Origin: Rhizobium sp. L51/94
Lineage (GTDB): Bacteria > Pseudomonadota > Alphaproteobacteria > Rhizobiales > Rhizobiaceae
Length of the DNA: 64,000 bases
NCBI RefSeq assembly: GCF_019355555.1
Contig: NZ_CP072142.1
Span: forward strand, 1-64,000
Reading direction: 5' to 3'
In this document: positions 8,052 to 16,947 of the stretch, in pieces
Position numbering within the stretch: the stretch's first letter is position 1
Layout of the letters: every line of letters starts with the position of its first letter
The notes under the pieces: generated by a model
Told to the model about the DNA's origin: nothing
Seen by the model: only the letters and a program-made list of their open reading frames with translations
Database searches by the model: none
Translations under genes and position numbers: made by a program

Positions 8052-8355
8052 TTGCTGACTTTATGGTCACCTTAGTCTCCCTGTCCGAGTTGGGCGTCCC
8101 GCTTTGCCTTGTGCCACCCGTCTGCACACAATGACTGGCCGACGCCGAGGGCTTTCCTTGAACCGACGGCCTTTATCGCAGCAGACGTTTCGCTTGTCGG
8201 CTTCGGCTTTGAGCATGAGGGACTCCACTGTGGTTGTAGTCGAGGCAAACGCACGTCGAGCCGAAAAGATGCATTGGATTCATGGGTCTAAGTTGTGGAC
8301 GTTAAATTCTTCGCTGGACATGCTGCAAAACGCTGAAATTGATTCGTTATGACGC

Positions 8356-8380
8356 GGAACGAATCATCCCGGATTCGATT
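8356..8380 (+). promoter_or_regulatory. RpoE2/EcfG-type general stress promoter of the Ku pair
   Basis: GGAAC-N18-TT (also GGAAC-N16-GATT) lies 35 bases before the first Ku ATG. Established knowledge: in Sinorhizobium meliloti the tandem ku3-ku4 genes depend on the general stress sigma factor RpoE2, whose sites have this form. Confidence 0.7.
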
Positions 8381-8414
8381 GACTCGCGGAAGTTGTGAGT
8401 TGGAGTATCGCGTC

Positions 8415-9319
8415 ATGGCAGCACCTAGAGCCAACTGGAAGGGCTTTCTCAAATTCGGCGAAGTCGCATGCGGAGTGGCGCTTTATACCGCCGCCTCTGC
8501 TTCCGACCGGATCGCCTTCAATACGTTGAACAGGAAGACGGGCAACCGCGTTCGGCGCGAGTTCATCGACAGCGAGACTGGCCAAACCGTTGAGCGCGAC
8601 GACCAGGTCAAAGGCTACGAAATCGATAACGGCCAGTACATAGTACTTGAGCCCGAGGAAGTGGCCGCTGCTGTCCCCGAGAGCGACAAGACGCTGAAGA
8701 TAACCTCGTTCATCCCGTGCCAGGAGATCGACGACGTCTATTTCGACAAGCCTTACTATCTCGCCCCCGACAAGATGGGAGCGGACGCGTTCGTCCTGCT
8801 GCGCGACGGCATGAAAGAGGCCAAGGTCGCCGCAATCGCGCAGACTGTCCTCTTCCGCCGGATGCGCACAGTCCTTATCCGCGCGCACGGCAAAGGACTG
8901 ATCGCGACCACGCTGAACTTCGATTACGAAGTACGCTCATCAAAGGAAGCCTTCGAGGACATGCCTGAGCTGGAGATTAAGGGAGAGATGCTGGACTTAG
9001 CCTCCCACATCATCGGCACCAAAAAGGGGACGTTTGATGTCAGCGAAGCTGACGATCGCTACGAGAGCGCGCTCGCCGAACTCGTCAAGGCCAAGATGGA
9101 GGGCCGCACGTTACGAAACCGAAAGTGGTCAAGGTATCTGAGCCGACCGATCTCCTCCAAGCGCTGCGAGAGAGCGCTGGTATGCTGGCAGCCGCCGGGA
9201 ACGCGCCGAAGCGGACCGCCGCGAACGGCAATGCCGGCACCAAGCGCCAAAAGACGGCTACCCGTGCCACCGCACCGAAAGCCAAAGCTGCTTCCGCCTC
9301 ACAACGTCGCGCCGGCTGA
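8415..9319 (+). pseudogene. ku: Ku protein, first of tandem pair, with frameshift near 9110
   Basis: This encodes a bacterial Ku that binds DNA ends for non-homologous end joining. The ATG at 8415 is preceded by GGAG and by a stress promoter ending 35 bases upstream. The Ku core is intact in one frame (MAAPRANWKGFLKFGEVACG, VKGYEIDNGQYIVLEPEEV, YFDKPYYLAPDK, GLIATTLNFDYEVR) to KAKMEGRT. At about 9110 one base appears missing; the next frame carries KPKVVKVSEPTDLLQALRES and a Lys/Ala-rich tail ending at 9319. The tail is the part that contacts LigD and extends DNA binding. Without correction the product would have an unrelated tail running to 9401, into the second gene. It could be a real mutation, a sequencing error or a frameshift site. 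Confidence 0.85.
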
Positions 9320-9331
9320 TAGGGGACCGCC

Positions 9332-10150
9332 ATGGCATCGATACATCCTTACTGGAAAGGCTATCTCAAGCTCAGCCTGGTCACCTGCCCCGTGCAGATG
9401 ATGCCCGCGACGACCGAGAGTGAGAAGGTTAAGTTCCATACCCTCTCGAGGACAACCCAGAACCGGGTCGTCAGCCACTATGTCGACGCAGTCACGGGCA
9501 AGGAAGTAGCCGATGGCGACGAGGTGAAGGGATACGAGCGCGGCGAGAACGAATACGTCATGCTCGAGGACGACGAACTTGACGCCGTCGCCCTTGAAAG
9601 CACCAAGACAATCGACATCAAGGTTTTTGCGCAGCGAGACACGATCCAGTGGGTGTGGCTGGAGACGCCCTACTACCTTTCGGTGGAAGACCCGGTCGGC
9701 CAGGAAGCTTTCTCGGTGATTAGGGACGCCATGGCGGCGCAGAAGATGGTTGGTATTTCGAAGCTGGTGATCTCTCGCAGGGAGCGGACGGTCATGCTCG
9801 AGCCCCGTGGCAAGGGCATCGTGCTTTGGACGCTACGCTACGGAGACGAAATCCGTAACGAAGACCTCTATTTCGTGAGCGTCGGGGAAGAGGTCGCCGA
9901 TCCCGAGATGATGCCTCTCGTCCAGAAATTTATCAAGCAGCAGACCAGACCATGGGACCCGAAGATGGTCGTCGATCCTGTGCAGGGCAAACTTTTAGAG
10001 TTGATCGCGCTCAAGAAGAAGGCGTTGAAAAAGACCGTGAAGGCGAAGCCTGCTGTGGCGACCCCTGCCCCTTCCGGCAATGTTATCAACATCATGGACG
10101 CTCTGAGAAACAGCATCAAGGCCAACGCCGATAGCGGCCGCCGCGGCTAA
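9332..10150 (+). CDS. ku: Ku protein, second of tandem pair
   Basis: This 272-residue Ku homologue starts 12 bases after the first Ku ends. It covers the whole Ku beta-barrel: YWKGYLKLSLVTCPVQMMPA, KVKFHTLSRTTQNRVVSHYVD, VKGYERGENEYVMLEDDEL, WVWLETPYYLSVED, then the C-terminal VINIMDALRNSIKANA, the conserved motif preceding the LigD-interacting tail, after a Lys-rich linker. Tandem ku genes of this kind occur on S. meliloti pSymA (ku3, ku4), where the two products work together. No ligD is present in the window. The gene looks intact and is probably cotranscribed with the first. Confidence 0.93.
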   Translation: MASIHPYWKGYLKLSLVTCPVQMMPATTESEKVKFHTLSRTTQNRVVSHYVDAVTGKEVADGDEVKGYERGENEYVMLEDDELDAVALESTKTIDIKVFAQRDTIQWVWLETPYYLSVEDPVGQEAFSVIRDAMAAQKMVGISKLVISRRERTVMLEPRGKGIVLWTLRYGDEIRNEDLYFVSVGEEVADPEMMPLVQKFIKQQTRPWDPKMVVDPVQGKLLELIALKKKALKKTVKAKPAVATPAPSGNVINIMDALRNSIKANADSGRRG

Positions 10151-10167
10151 CGTAAAGGAGAAGCGAG

Positions 10168-10524
10168 ATGACCCTGGAATTGAGCCACCAACCGATCGTC
10201 GTCGGCGAGAACGGTCATCTTCTCGCGACCGATGGCGAGCTTTTTTGGGTTGTCGTCGTAACACGTGAAGCTCTGGAGGTGGTAACCCACCAGTTCGATG
10301 CGACAGTCGAGAACCTGACAAGCCACGCCGGACTGTATCTCGCCATTGCTGAACAAGACCTTGCCCGCAAAGACTTTTCACACAATCGGATTTGGGTGCA
10401 GGAAGAAGATGTCGATCTGTGGTTGGCTTCGGAACCCCTTCGCCAGGCATCGGGATGTGCGGCTCGCAATCTCGCCTCGGGATCGCGCCACCTTTTGCCC
10501 CGATTTACCGCCAATCTGGTTTGA
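10168..10524 (+). CDS. Hypothetical protein, possibly DUF1488-like, in Ku operon
   Basis: This 118-residue protein has a good ribosome site (AAAGGAG, about 8 bases) and starts 17 bases after the second Ku gene, suggesting one transcript. The pattern of a beta-rich start, then FWVVVVTREALEVVTH and a later IWVQEEDVD, resembles small DUF1488-type proteins, but the match is weak. The last 35 residues look unlike the rest and may reflect a late frameshift. Function unknown; context suggests a stress-induced role. Confidence 0.6.
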   Translation: MTLELSHQPIVVGENGHLLATDGELFWVVVVTREALEVVTHQFDATVENLTSHAGLYLAIAEQDLARKDFSHNRIWVQEEDVDLWLASEPLRQASGCAARNLASGSRHLLPRFTANLV

Positions 10525-10616
10525 TCATCTCGGTACGAAATGTCTGGCATATGAGTGAAGGCATCCGCCTTTTCAGTTCACGCCTGAGAAAACTGGTTCG
10601 AAGTTCCGCTCAGTGC

Positions 10617-10641
10617 GGAACATCCCACTCTCCCGCAAGTT
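10617..10641 (+). promoter_or_regulatory. Candidate RpoE2/EcfG-type promoter upstream of DUF892 gene
   Basis: GGAAC-N18-TT (GGAAC-N16-AGTT) lies about 155 bases upstream of the ferritin-like gene. That leader is long, so assignment is less certain than for the Ku promoter, but DUF892 proteins are commonly part of the rhizobial general stress regulon. Confidence 0.5.
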
Positions 10642-10796
10642 CAAATATCACGGACCTGTGATTGCGATCACAACGTCCGGCATAGTCGCTACCAGATCAT
10701 CGAGAACAGTATCATATTTGCCCGATCCAATCGCACCTCTCAGCCGCCCGGCGACCCCGCAGCGGCGAGGCAACCCCATGTACCAGGAGCCCGACC

Positions 10797-11294
10797 ATGG
10801 CCAAAGCAGCAAAGACCCTAGACGTTCTGTTTCACGACACACTGAAGGACGTGTATTTCGCCGAGAACAAGATCGTCGAGACCCTCCCCAAGATGCATGA
10901 CGCCGCCAAAAGCAAACAGCTCAAGGACGCTTTCACCAAACACCTCGCTGAAACCAAAGTCCACGTCGAGCGCCTTGAAGAAGTTTTCAAAATTATCGGC
11001 AAGAAGCCGGAGCAAAAGACATGCGATGCGATGATGGGCATCACCGAGGAAGGTGCTGAGATCATGGAAGAATACGAAGGCTCCCCGGCACTCGATGCAG
11101 GCTTGCTCGCCGCGGCGCAGGCTGTCGAACACTATGAAATGTCGCGTTACGGCACGCTGCGCACCTGGGCGCTTGAACTCGGTATGAAGGACGCGGCGAA
11201 ATTGCTTCAGACGACGCTCGATGAGGAGCAGGCTACAGACATCGCTCTGACTTCGATCGCGACTAAGGTCGTGAACCAGAACGCCGAAGCCTGA
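10797..11294 (+). CDS. DUF892 (YciE/YciF) ferritin-like stress protein
   Basis: This 165-residue all-helical protein belongs to the YciE/YciF (DUF892) family. It contains LDVLFHDTLKDVYFAENKIVETLPKM and later helices with E and H-x2-E type metal ligands (AETKVHVERLEEVF, AVEHYEMSRYGTLRTWA, TTLDEEQATD), the arrangement of a ferritin-like di-metal four-helix bundle. Members are induced by osmotic, desiccation and stationary-phase stress; the biochemical role is uncertain. A stress-sigma-type site lies upstream. Confidence 0.9.
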   Translation: MAKAAKTLDVLFHDTLKDVYFAENKIVETLPKMHDAAKSKQLKDAFTKHLAETKVHVERLEEVFKIIGKKPEQKTCDAMMGITEEGAEIMEEYEGSPALDAGLLAAAQAVEHYEMSRYGTLRTWALELGMKDAAKLLQTTLDEEQATDIALTSIATKVVNQNAEA

Positions 11295-11461
11295 CTTTTG
11301 TAGGCCGGGGATCAACTGCCACGGCTGATTTTGGCGGATTGGAAAGAATGCGGATAGCTGCGTATCGGTCCGCCATCATACAGCCAAGCAAACATAGAAC
11401 TATCTCGGGTCGCGGAAATCTCCGCGAGCCGGGGCGCGGACTGGCGAAGCGTACGAGCTGA

Positions 11462-13720
11462 TCACCAAGAGCTTGTCGCGCTTTGTATTTGTGACGCTTT
11501 CAATTCATCCGACAGGGGTTGATGTACCTCACGACCTGTCGGCGTGACGTTCGACGACAGGAGACCGTTCTTGCAGGGTCGTTCGTCGTCCCACCCGGGG
11601 TGATCGACAATAGGGTAGAGACAAAGACCTTCCAGAGGAACGCCCAACTGGCGTGCGCGTTGAGCCTCGTCGGACACATACTGGAACCACGATGCGCGCC
11701 GGTCATCCTCGATCCCGGTTTCCGCTATCAGGATGGGTCGTCCGTAGCGGGCGTAGGTTTCCGCCAAAAGCTTGCTGAGGGGCTTGTAAAGAGGATGGCC
11801 GTGATCAATCGGCAGACCGCCGTGGATCCACTGGTTGTTGAAATAATAATTTACGCCGATGATATCGAGATAGCGTTCTGTTCCGCCGATCTGTGGCCAC
11901 ATGCGGCCCGAGATCAGGTCCCAGCCTTGGAATTGTGATTGGTGGTGACCGCCCGCCACACCGGCTTCCCAAGGGCGCGATGGGTCGGTGACGACGTTGA
12001 TGATCGGATCACAGTGGACGAAGCGTGCTCGAGGATCTACTGAGAGGATGGTATCCATCGCCGCGATAGCGGCGCGCGCGAGCTGTACTTTCAACTCGAA
12101 CCCTCGACCATTGCCAAATGGATTAAGGTATCCGGCGTCACCCCCGGCCCACGCAAAAAACGAGATTTCGTTGACTGGGCAGTAAAATGGTATTTCGTCG
12201 GTTTCCTCTCGAACGATGTGCGCGCATTCCCGAGAAAAACGTGCGAAACGGTCTACAAATGCTGGTGACCAGATGTTAACGTCGTCCGGCAGGCCGTAAT
12301 GGAGCAGGTCCCAGATCACCTGGGTCTTTGTTGTCGCCGCCGCCTTGAGCATCGGCCGAATGCTTGACCAATCGTAACATCCGTGACTGTCGATGAGGTG
12401 CCAGCGAAAGCCGTCTCGCACGGTACGGATCCCGAAGCCGGCCAGCTGCCGGTAATCCTGTTCAGCATATCGGTCGTGTCCGATTGACTGGATCACGTCT
12501 AGCCGCCGGCCTGAAACCTCGCCTCCGCGTGGCCGCAATCTGTGAGTGGAGCACTCAAACCCGCCCTGCAGGAAGGATTTGAAGAGGCTCGTAGGTTGCG
12601 CTGGCCTGCGCTCGGCACGCACTTCCGCAAAAAGTTGCTCCCACTGCGGGAGTACCTTTGCGACGGAGTAGGTGTCCTCGACTTTACGGCGAAGAGCCGA
12701 GCCGAGCTGGCGGCGGATTTGGGGATTGGCGATCAGTTCGGCGATCTTTCTGGCCACGGAGGCGGGATCGCCGTAGGGTACGAAAAGGCCGGATATACCA
12801 TCATCGATCTGCTGCAGCGCGCCGTTGTCGGGCGTCGCAATGACAGGCAGCGAAGCAGCACCGGCTTCCGCGATCACATGCGGCATGCCCTCGCCCTTGG
12901 ACAGCCAGACAAAGATATCGAATGCCGACAGTAGCTCGGCGATATCCTTGCGATCGCCGAGAAAAACGAGCTTGCCGCCGAGACCGCGCTCAAGCGCCAA
13001 GTTGCGGAGATCATCGGCATAGTCCGGCATGAACGCATCGGGGCCGCCGACGATGACGAAGCGGGCGCTCAAATCTTCGGCCGCGACCAGTGCCGCGGCC
13101 TCGATGAAATCGGCGACATTTTTCTTTGGGTCCAGGCGCCCGACCCAGCCGGTCAGCGTCTGGCTGTCCGTAATCCCGAGGCCGGCGCGCAAGTGAGCGC
13201 GACGGGTCGTCTCGAACGCCGTCAGATCCACCATCGAAGGGATCTCGATGGCGTGCTGCTCACGCCCCGGCATGCTCGACGCTGCGGCGTCTCGGATCGA
13301 CCGGCACACGCCGACATAGCGGCTTGTCAGGTGTTTCGGTCCGGCCAGCGCCTCCGATACCAGGCCGCCATGTTCGATCAGCAACGGTCGCAGGTGCATC
13401 CGCTCGAGCGCCGGATAGATGTCCGCGACATTCTGACAGGAGACGACGATGTCGTAGCCCGCTGCCTTGTCGGCGAGGTAGCCGACCGTATCATCGAACG
13501 ACAACTGGTAAGGCGCGGTGTCGACGTCTACACCGAGGGCGCGCAGCTGATCATGGGTTTGCTCTGGCATCCCCTCCTTGCGGAAGCAGGCGACCACGTC
13601 GATGCGATAGCGGCGCCGATCAAGGTGTTCGGCAAGGAGACGCACTTCCGTCTCCTCTCCGCCGACGACGAGCCAGGCGAAGACGAACAGGATCCTGGTT
13701 GGGGGCGCGCCCGCACTCAT
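11462..13720 (-). CDS. GT4 glycosyltransferase fused to a GH1-like glycoside hydrolase
   Basis: This 752-residue protein has two enzymes in one chain. Residues about 8-370 form a GT-B glycosyltransferase of family 4 (GWVGRLDPKKNVADFIEA, FVIVGGPDAF, FLGDRKDIAELLSAFD, and the donor-site SKGEGMPHVIAEAGAASLPV with E-x7-E). Residues about 405-735 are a clan-A TIM-barrel hydrolase like family 1 beta-glycosidases: acid/base Glu518 in PVNEIS, nucleophile Glu667 in LIAETGIED, and INVVTDP and GVNYYF segments. There is no signal peptide, so both act in the cytoplasm. It overlaps the upstream fusion gene by four bases (ATGA) and is the last gene of a four-gene operon. The hydrolase could trim or transglycosylate the operon product; acceptor unknown. 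Confidence 0.88.
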   Translation of the reverse strand: MSAGAPPTRILFVFAWLVVGGEETEVRLLAEHLDRRRYRIDVVACFRKEGMPEQTHDQLRALGVDVDTAPYQLSFDDTVGYLADKAAGYDIVVSCQNVADIYPALERMHLRPLLIEHGGLVSEALAGPKHLTSRYVGVCRSIRDAAASSMPGREQHAIEIPSMVDLTAFETTRRAHLRAGLGITDSQTLTGWVGRLDPKKNVADFIEAAALVAAEDLSARFVIVGGPDAFMPDYADDLRNLALERGLGGKLVFLGDRKDIAELLSAFDIFVWLSKGEGMPHVIAEAGAASLPVIATPDNGALQQIDDGISGLFVPYGDPASVARKIAELIANPQIRRQLGSALRRKVEDTYSVAKVLPQWEQLFAEVRAERRPAQPTSLFKSFLQGGFECSTHRLRPRGGEVSGRRLDVIQSIGHDRYAEQDYRQLAGFGIRTVRDGFRWHLIDSHGCYDWSSIRPMLKAAATTKTQVIWDLLHYGLPDDVNIWSPAFVDRFARFSRECAHIVREETDEIPFYCPVNEISFFAWAGGDAGYLNPFGNGRGFELKVQLARAAIAAMDTILSVDPRARFVHCDPIINVVTDPSRPWEAGVAGGHHQSQFQGWDLISGRMWPQIGGTERYLDIIGVNYYFNNQWIHGGLPIDHGHPLYKPLSKLLAETYARYGRPILIAETGIEDDRRASWFQYVSDEAQRARQLGVPLEGLCLYPIVDHPGWDDERPCKNGLLSSNVTPTGREVHQPLSDELKASQIQSATSSW

Positions 13721-16700
13721 TGGGCCACCTGAAAGACGACCTGCAGGAAGTCTGGCCTGTTCTCGACAAGGTCGGTCAGAAAGCCCGGTGCGTCGTCCAG
13801 AGGGATGACATGGGTGATCATATGCTCACGGATGTCGCCGCCCCGCGCCTTCAACAGGTCGATCGTTGCCAGAGCGAGCCGGCGTCTGTCCCACAAGGGG
13901 GCAAGGCCGCGCGGCACGCGGTTGATCTGCGCGCAGACGATGTTGAGGCCGTTGTGGTGGAACTCCTCGCCGAGCCTCAGAGCATCCGCACCGCCCTGGT
14001 AGAAGGCAAGGTCGATGACAGTACCCTGCGGACGCAGCGCCTTCAGGGCCGTGTGCAAACTGTCCGAGTGGGCACGCGTCTGAAAGACGATATCGGCACC
14101 GCGCCCCATGGTGCCATCATGCCAGCGGGCTTTCGCGTGGTTCCAGGCCTGGTCCTCGGTCATCGCCGTCAGGCCCATCGCCTCCGCTTTGCTTCGGCGA
14201 AAATCGGAGGGATCGGCGATGACGACGTCGGACGCCCCGAGCGCTTGCGCAAAGAGGGCCGTCGTCAACCCGACGGTGCCAGCACCGATGACGAGAACCG
14301 GCCGGTCCTTAATGCCTGCCCCGAGCGCCGGGACATGGGCGCCATAGGACAATGCGTCAGCGTGCAGAATGCCGTTGGCGGCGATCGGACCCATCTGGGC
14401 GACGAGGACGCCGAGGAGAGGATCGATGCCGTCAGGCATTGGGATCAACACGTCGTGATAGGGGTTGGCCGTGTGGCCGGTCTTGTGGGCATAGGCGGAG
14501 GCCACGATGGCGCCCTTGGCAAAACCCGTCGCGCGTGATTCGGATACCCGAGCGACTTCCATGTAGCCGAGGAACGGTACCGGATAGTGGAGATCTGCTT
14601 CGTTGCCGACAAACACGCCACGATCACTGTCGAAGCGCGACCGAAAATAGGGGTTGGTGTTCTTGAGGAAGGTAAGCTCCGTCCCTGCGGACAGGCCCGT
14701 GAAAAGTGTCTCCAGCCTCACCTGGCCATCGGACGGTGGTCCCTCCTCGTACTCGAAGAAATAGGGCCGCCCTGGTCCCTCGACGCCGAGCGAGCGGATC
14801 TTGCGGTGGCCGGGCGGCATTCCGTGATGCGCTTCCGGACGCGGCTGGAACTGCAGGGGCGCCGGCGCCGGCCGCGTGGTCTCCGGCATGTCGAGACGGA
14901 CGGGTTCGCCGCTCTCGGCAGATGCCATGACGGCGAGTGCCAGACGGTGCGTCGCCACGGCATCGCCATAGGGGCAACGGATGCGGTTTTCACCGCCGCT
15001 GACAGCATCGATGAAATCGCGGTCCTCGCGCCAGACCGGGTCGCCGTCGGCGCCGCGGGTCGGCCGTCCTCGCCCGGTGTCGATCATGATGTCGCGGTCG
15101 GTCAATTCGATGGCGAGCCGGTCGGCAAAGATGTGCAGGCCGACACGGTGGTTCCAGCCGAGCAAGCACGTCGAGGCGATGTTGGCGATCACGCCGCTCT
15201 CGAAGGTAAGACTTGCCGTTGTCACCGTCGGCACGTCGAGGCCCGGAAATTCGGCCCTGTCGGTGTGTCCGACGCGGCCGTAGACCTCCCGAACGTCGCC
15301 GATCAGGAAGCGGATGAGGTCGAGGAGATGGGTTGTTTGCTCGACGATCTGTCCGCCGGACTTGTCCTGCTTCCACCACCATTGCGGCGGCGGCGTGGAA
15401 TCGAGCCAGTAACCGGACAGCAGCTGCGCGGGGTTGTGTTCAAGCAACGTCCGCGCCTCGTCAACGGTGTCAAGATAGCGCCAGTGGTAGCCGACCGCCG
15501 TGATGATGCCTTTTGCCGCCACTGCTGCCGAAATCGCCTCTGCCGTCTCAAGGTCGAGCGACACAGGTTTTTCGACGAAGAAGGGGATGCCGCGCGCGAT
15601 CAGGTCATGCTCGGGTTCGCCGTGCGCAAAAGGCGGTACGCAGACATAGACCGCGTCGGGGCGCTGCTCGTCGAGCATGTCCTTGTGGTGCCGGAAAGAC
15701 CGTGTACCGAAGCGCATGGCGGCACGGTCGGCGCGTTCGAGGTCGGGATCGGCAAAGCCCACCAATTCAACGTCTTCGAAAGTGGCGAGAATGTCCAGAT
15801 GCCGTTGCGCAATGCCTCCGACGCCGATGAAGGCGAGACGCGTCTTTTTCATGGCTGTGTCCTTTTGCTTAGCTATTGCAGGTTCCTGCAGAACGCGGTC
15901 GTAGATTGCGGCTGTTTCCGCTCCCATCCGGGCCGCGGAAAAGTTGGTCGCGAAGCGTGCGCGGCCCGCTCCGCCCGTGCGTGCTGCCCGGTCGGGGTCG
16001 GAAAGCGCCGCTTTAATGACCGCCGCGAGGGATATGGGGTCCCCCGCCGTGGCGAAGAGTTCGTGATGCTCGCCGAGTGCCTCTACGGTGCCACCGACGC
16101 GTGTGGCTGCGACGGGGATGCCGAGCGACATGGCTTCGAGAACCGCCAGCGGCAGGCCTTCAAATCGCGATGGAAGCACGAAGAGATCGGCGATGTTCAT
16201 AATGTCTGCGACATCCTGTCTCTGGCCGAGGAAGCGTACATGGTCCGAAATCCCAAGCGTCGAGACGAGCGCCTCGGTGGCCTCCTGCTCATCGCCGGAG
16301 CCAACGAGAAGCAGCGTGGCCGACGGATGAGCGGCGATAACGTCCGGCATGGCGCGCAACAGCGTCGCGTGATCCTTCTGGGTCGAAAACCGCGCCACCG
16401 TGAGGAGAACAGTGCGGCCATCCAGATCCATCTCTGATTTGACGTTGGTTGCAGATTCCTGCGGCTGAAGCGGGTATATGCCGTTCCTGACGACGCTCAG
16501 CCTGTCGCCAGCGATGTGACCGACAAAGCTCTCCTGGGAGGCGTCTGAGACGACGATGTGGTGGCCGATGGCTTCGATCTGTCGGCGATATTCGTCGACT
16601 TGTTCGACATCGGTGAGGAGGTAAGGAAGATGCTCGGTACGGACGACCGGGATGCCGCGCTCTATTCCCGCAGCGGTAAGCCAATGCCCCTCCCAACCGA

Positions 16701-16947
16701 TGCCAGCGTGTACATGCAGGAGATCAAAGGGCTTTCCGCCCAGCCAGGTTGCAAAATCATCTTTCGAGTTGAGGCGTTTTACGCTCAGACCGTGCCGCAG
16801 GGCGCGGGTGAGTAACGGGCTTCGTTCTCCCGACAAGAGCGCCAGGGTCACGTCCCATCGCTTGTCCAGGGCACGGCCAAGGGCAAGCATGTGCTCTCCC
16901 ATTCCCGAAGGATCGAGACTGTCGGTTACCAGAAGAATGCGGGGCAT
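13717..16947 (-). CDS. Three-domain fusion: GT4 glycosyltransferase, Gfo/Idh/MocA oxidoreductase, MDR dehydrogenase
   Basis: This 1076-residue protein joins three enzymes. Residues 1-355: GT4 transferase (LLTVARFSTQKDHATLLRAM, LLLVGSGDE, PSRFEGLPLAVLEAMSLGIPV). Residues about 366-690: Gfo/Idh/MocA NAD(P) sugar oxidoreductase (FIGVGGIAQRHL, EKPVSLDLETAE with Lys460, GGQIVEQTTHLLDL). Residues about 720-1076: medium-chain dehydrogenase-like domain (GLSAGTELTFL, VLVIGAGTVGLTTALFAQALG). The last two together are a known bi-domain oxidoreductase; having a GT4 on the front is unusual. An AAAGGA 8 bases before Met366 (at 15852) could allow separate translation of the oxidoreductase part. It overlaps both neighbours by one to four bases. 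It probably makes and transfers a modified sugar. Confidence 0.88.
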   Translation of the reverse strand: MPRILLVTDSLDPSGMGEHMLALGRALDKRWDVTLALLSGERSPLLTRALRHGLSVKRLNSKDDFATWLGGKPFDLLHVHAGIGWEGHWLTAAGIERGIPVVRTEHLPYLLTDVEQVDEYRRQIEAIGHHIVVSDASQESFVGHIAGDRLSVVRNGIYPLQPQESATNVKSEMDLDGRTVLLTVARFSTQKDHATLLRAMPDVIAAHPSATLLLVGSGDEQEATEALVSTLGISDHVRFLGQRQDVADIMNIADLFVLPSRFEGLPLAVLEAMSLGIPVAATRVGGTVEALGEHHELFATAGDPISLAAVIKAALSDPDRAARTGGAGRARFATNFSAARMGAETAAIYDRVLQEPAIAKQKDTAMKKTRLAFIGVGGIAQRHLDILATFEDVELVGFADPDLERADRAAMRFGTRSFRHHKDMLDEQRPDAVYVCVPPFAHGEPEHDLIARGIPFFVEKPVSLDLETAEAISAAVAAKGIITAVGYHWRYLDTVDEARTLLEHNPAQLLSGYWLDSTPPPQWWWKQDKSGGQIVEQTTHLLDLIRFLIGDVREVYGRVGHTDRAEFPGLDVPTVTTASLTFESGVIANIASTCLLGWNHRVGLHIFADRLAIELTDRDIMIDTGRGRPTRGADGDPVWREDRDFIDAVSGGENRIRCPYGDAVATHRLALAVMASAESGEPVRLDMPETTRPAPAPLQFQPRPEAHHGMPPGHRKIRSLGVEGPGRPYFFEYEEGPPSDGQVRLETLFTGLSAGTELTFLKNTNPYFRSRFDSDRGVFVGNEADLHYPVPFLGYMEVARVSESRATGFAKGAIVASAYAHKTGHTANPYHDVLIPMPDGIDPLLGVLVAQMGPIAANGILHADALSYGAHVPALGAGIKDRPVLVIGAGTVGLTTALFAQALGASDVVIADPSDFRRSKAEAMGLTAMTEDQAWNHAKARWHDGTMGRGADIVFQTRAHSDSLHTALKALRPQGTVIDLAFYQGGADALRLGEEFHHNGLNIVCAQINRVPRGLAPLWDRRRLALATIDLLKARGGDIREHMITHVIPLDDAPGFLTDLVENRPDFLQVVFQVAQ

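Noticed and set aside
14587..16437. Long plus-strand frame (616 codons) opposite the three-domain fusion gene
   Set aside because: It is an antisense shadow; the minus strand reads as three recognisable enzyme domains.
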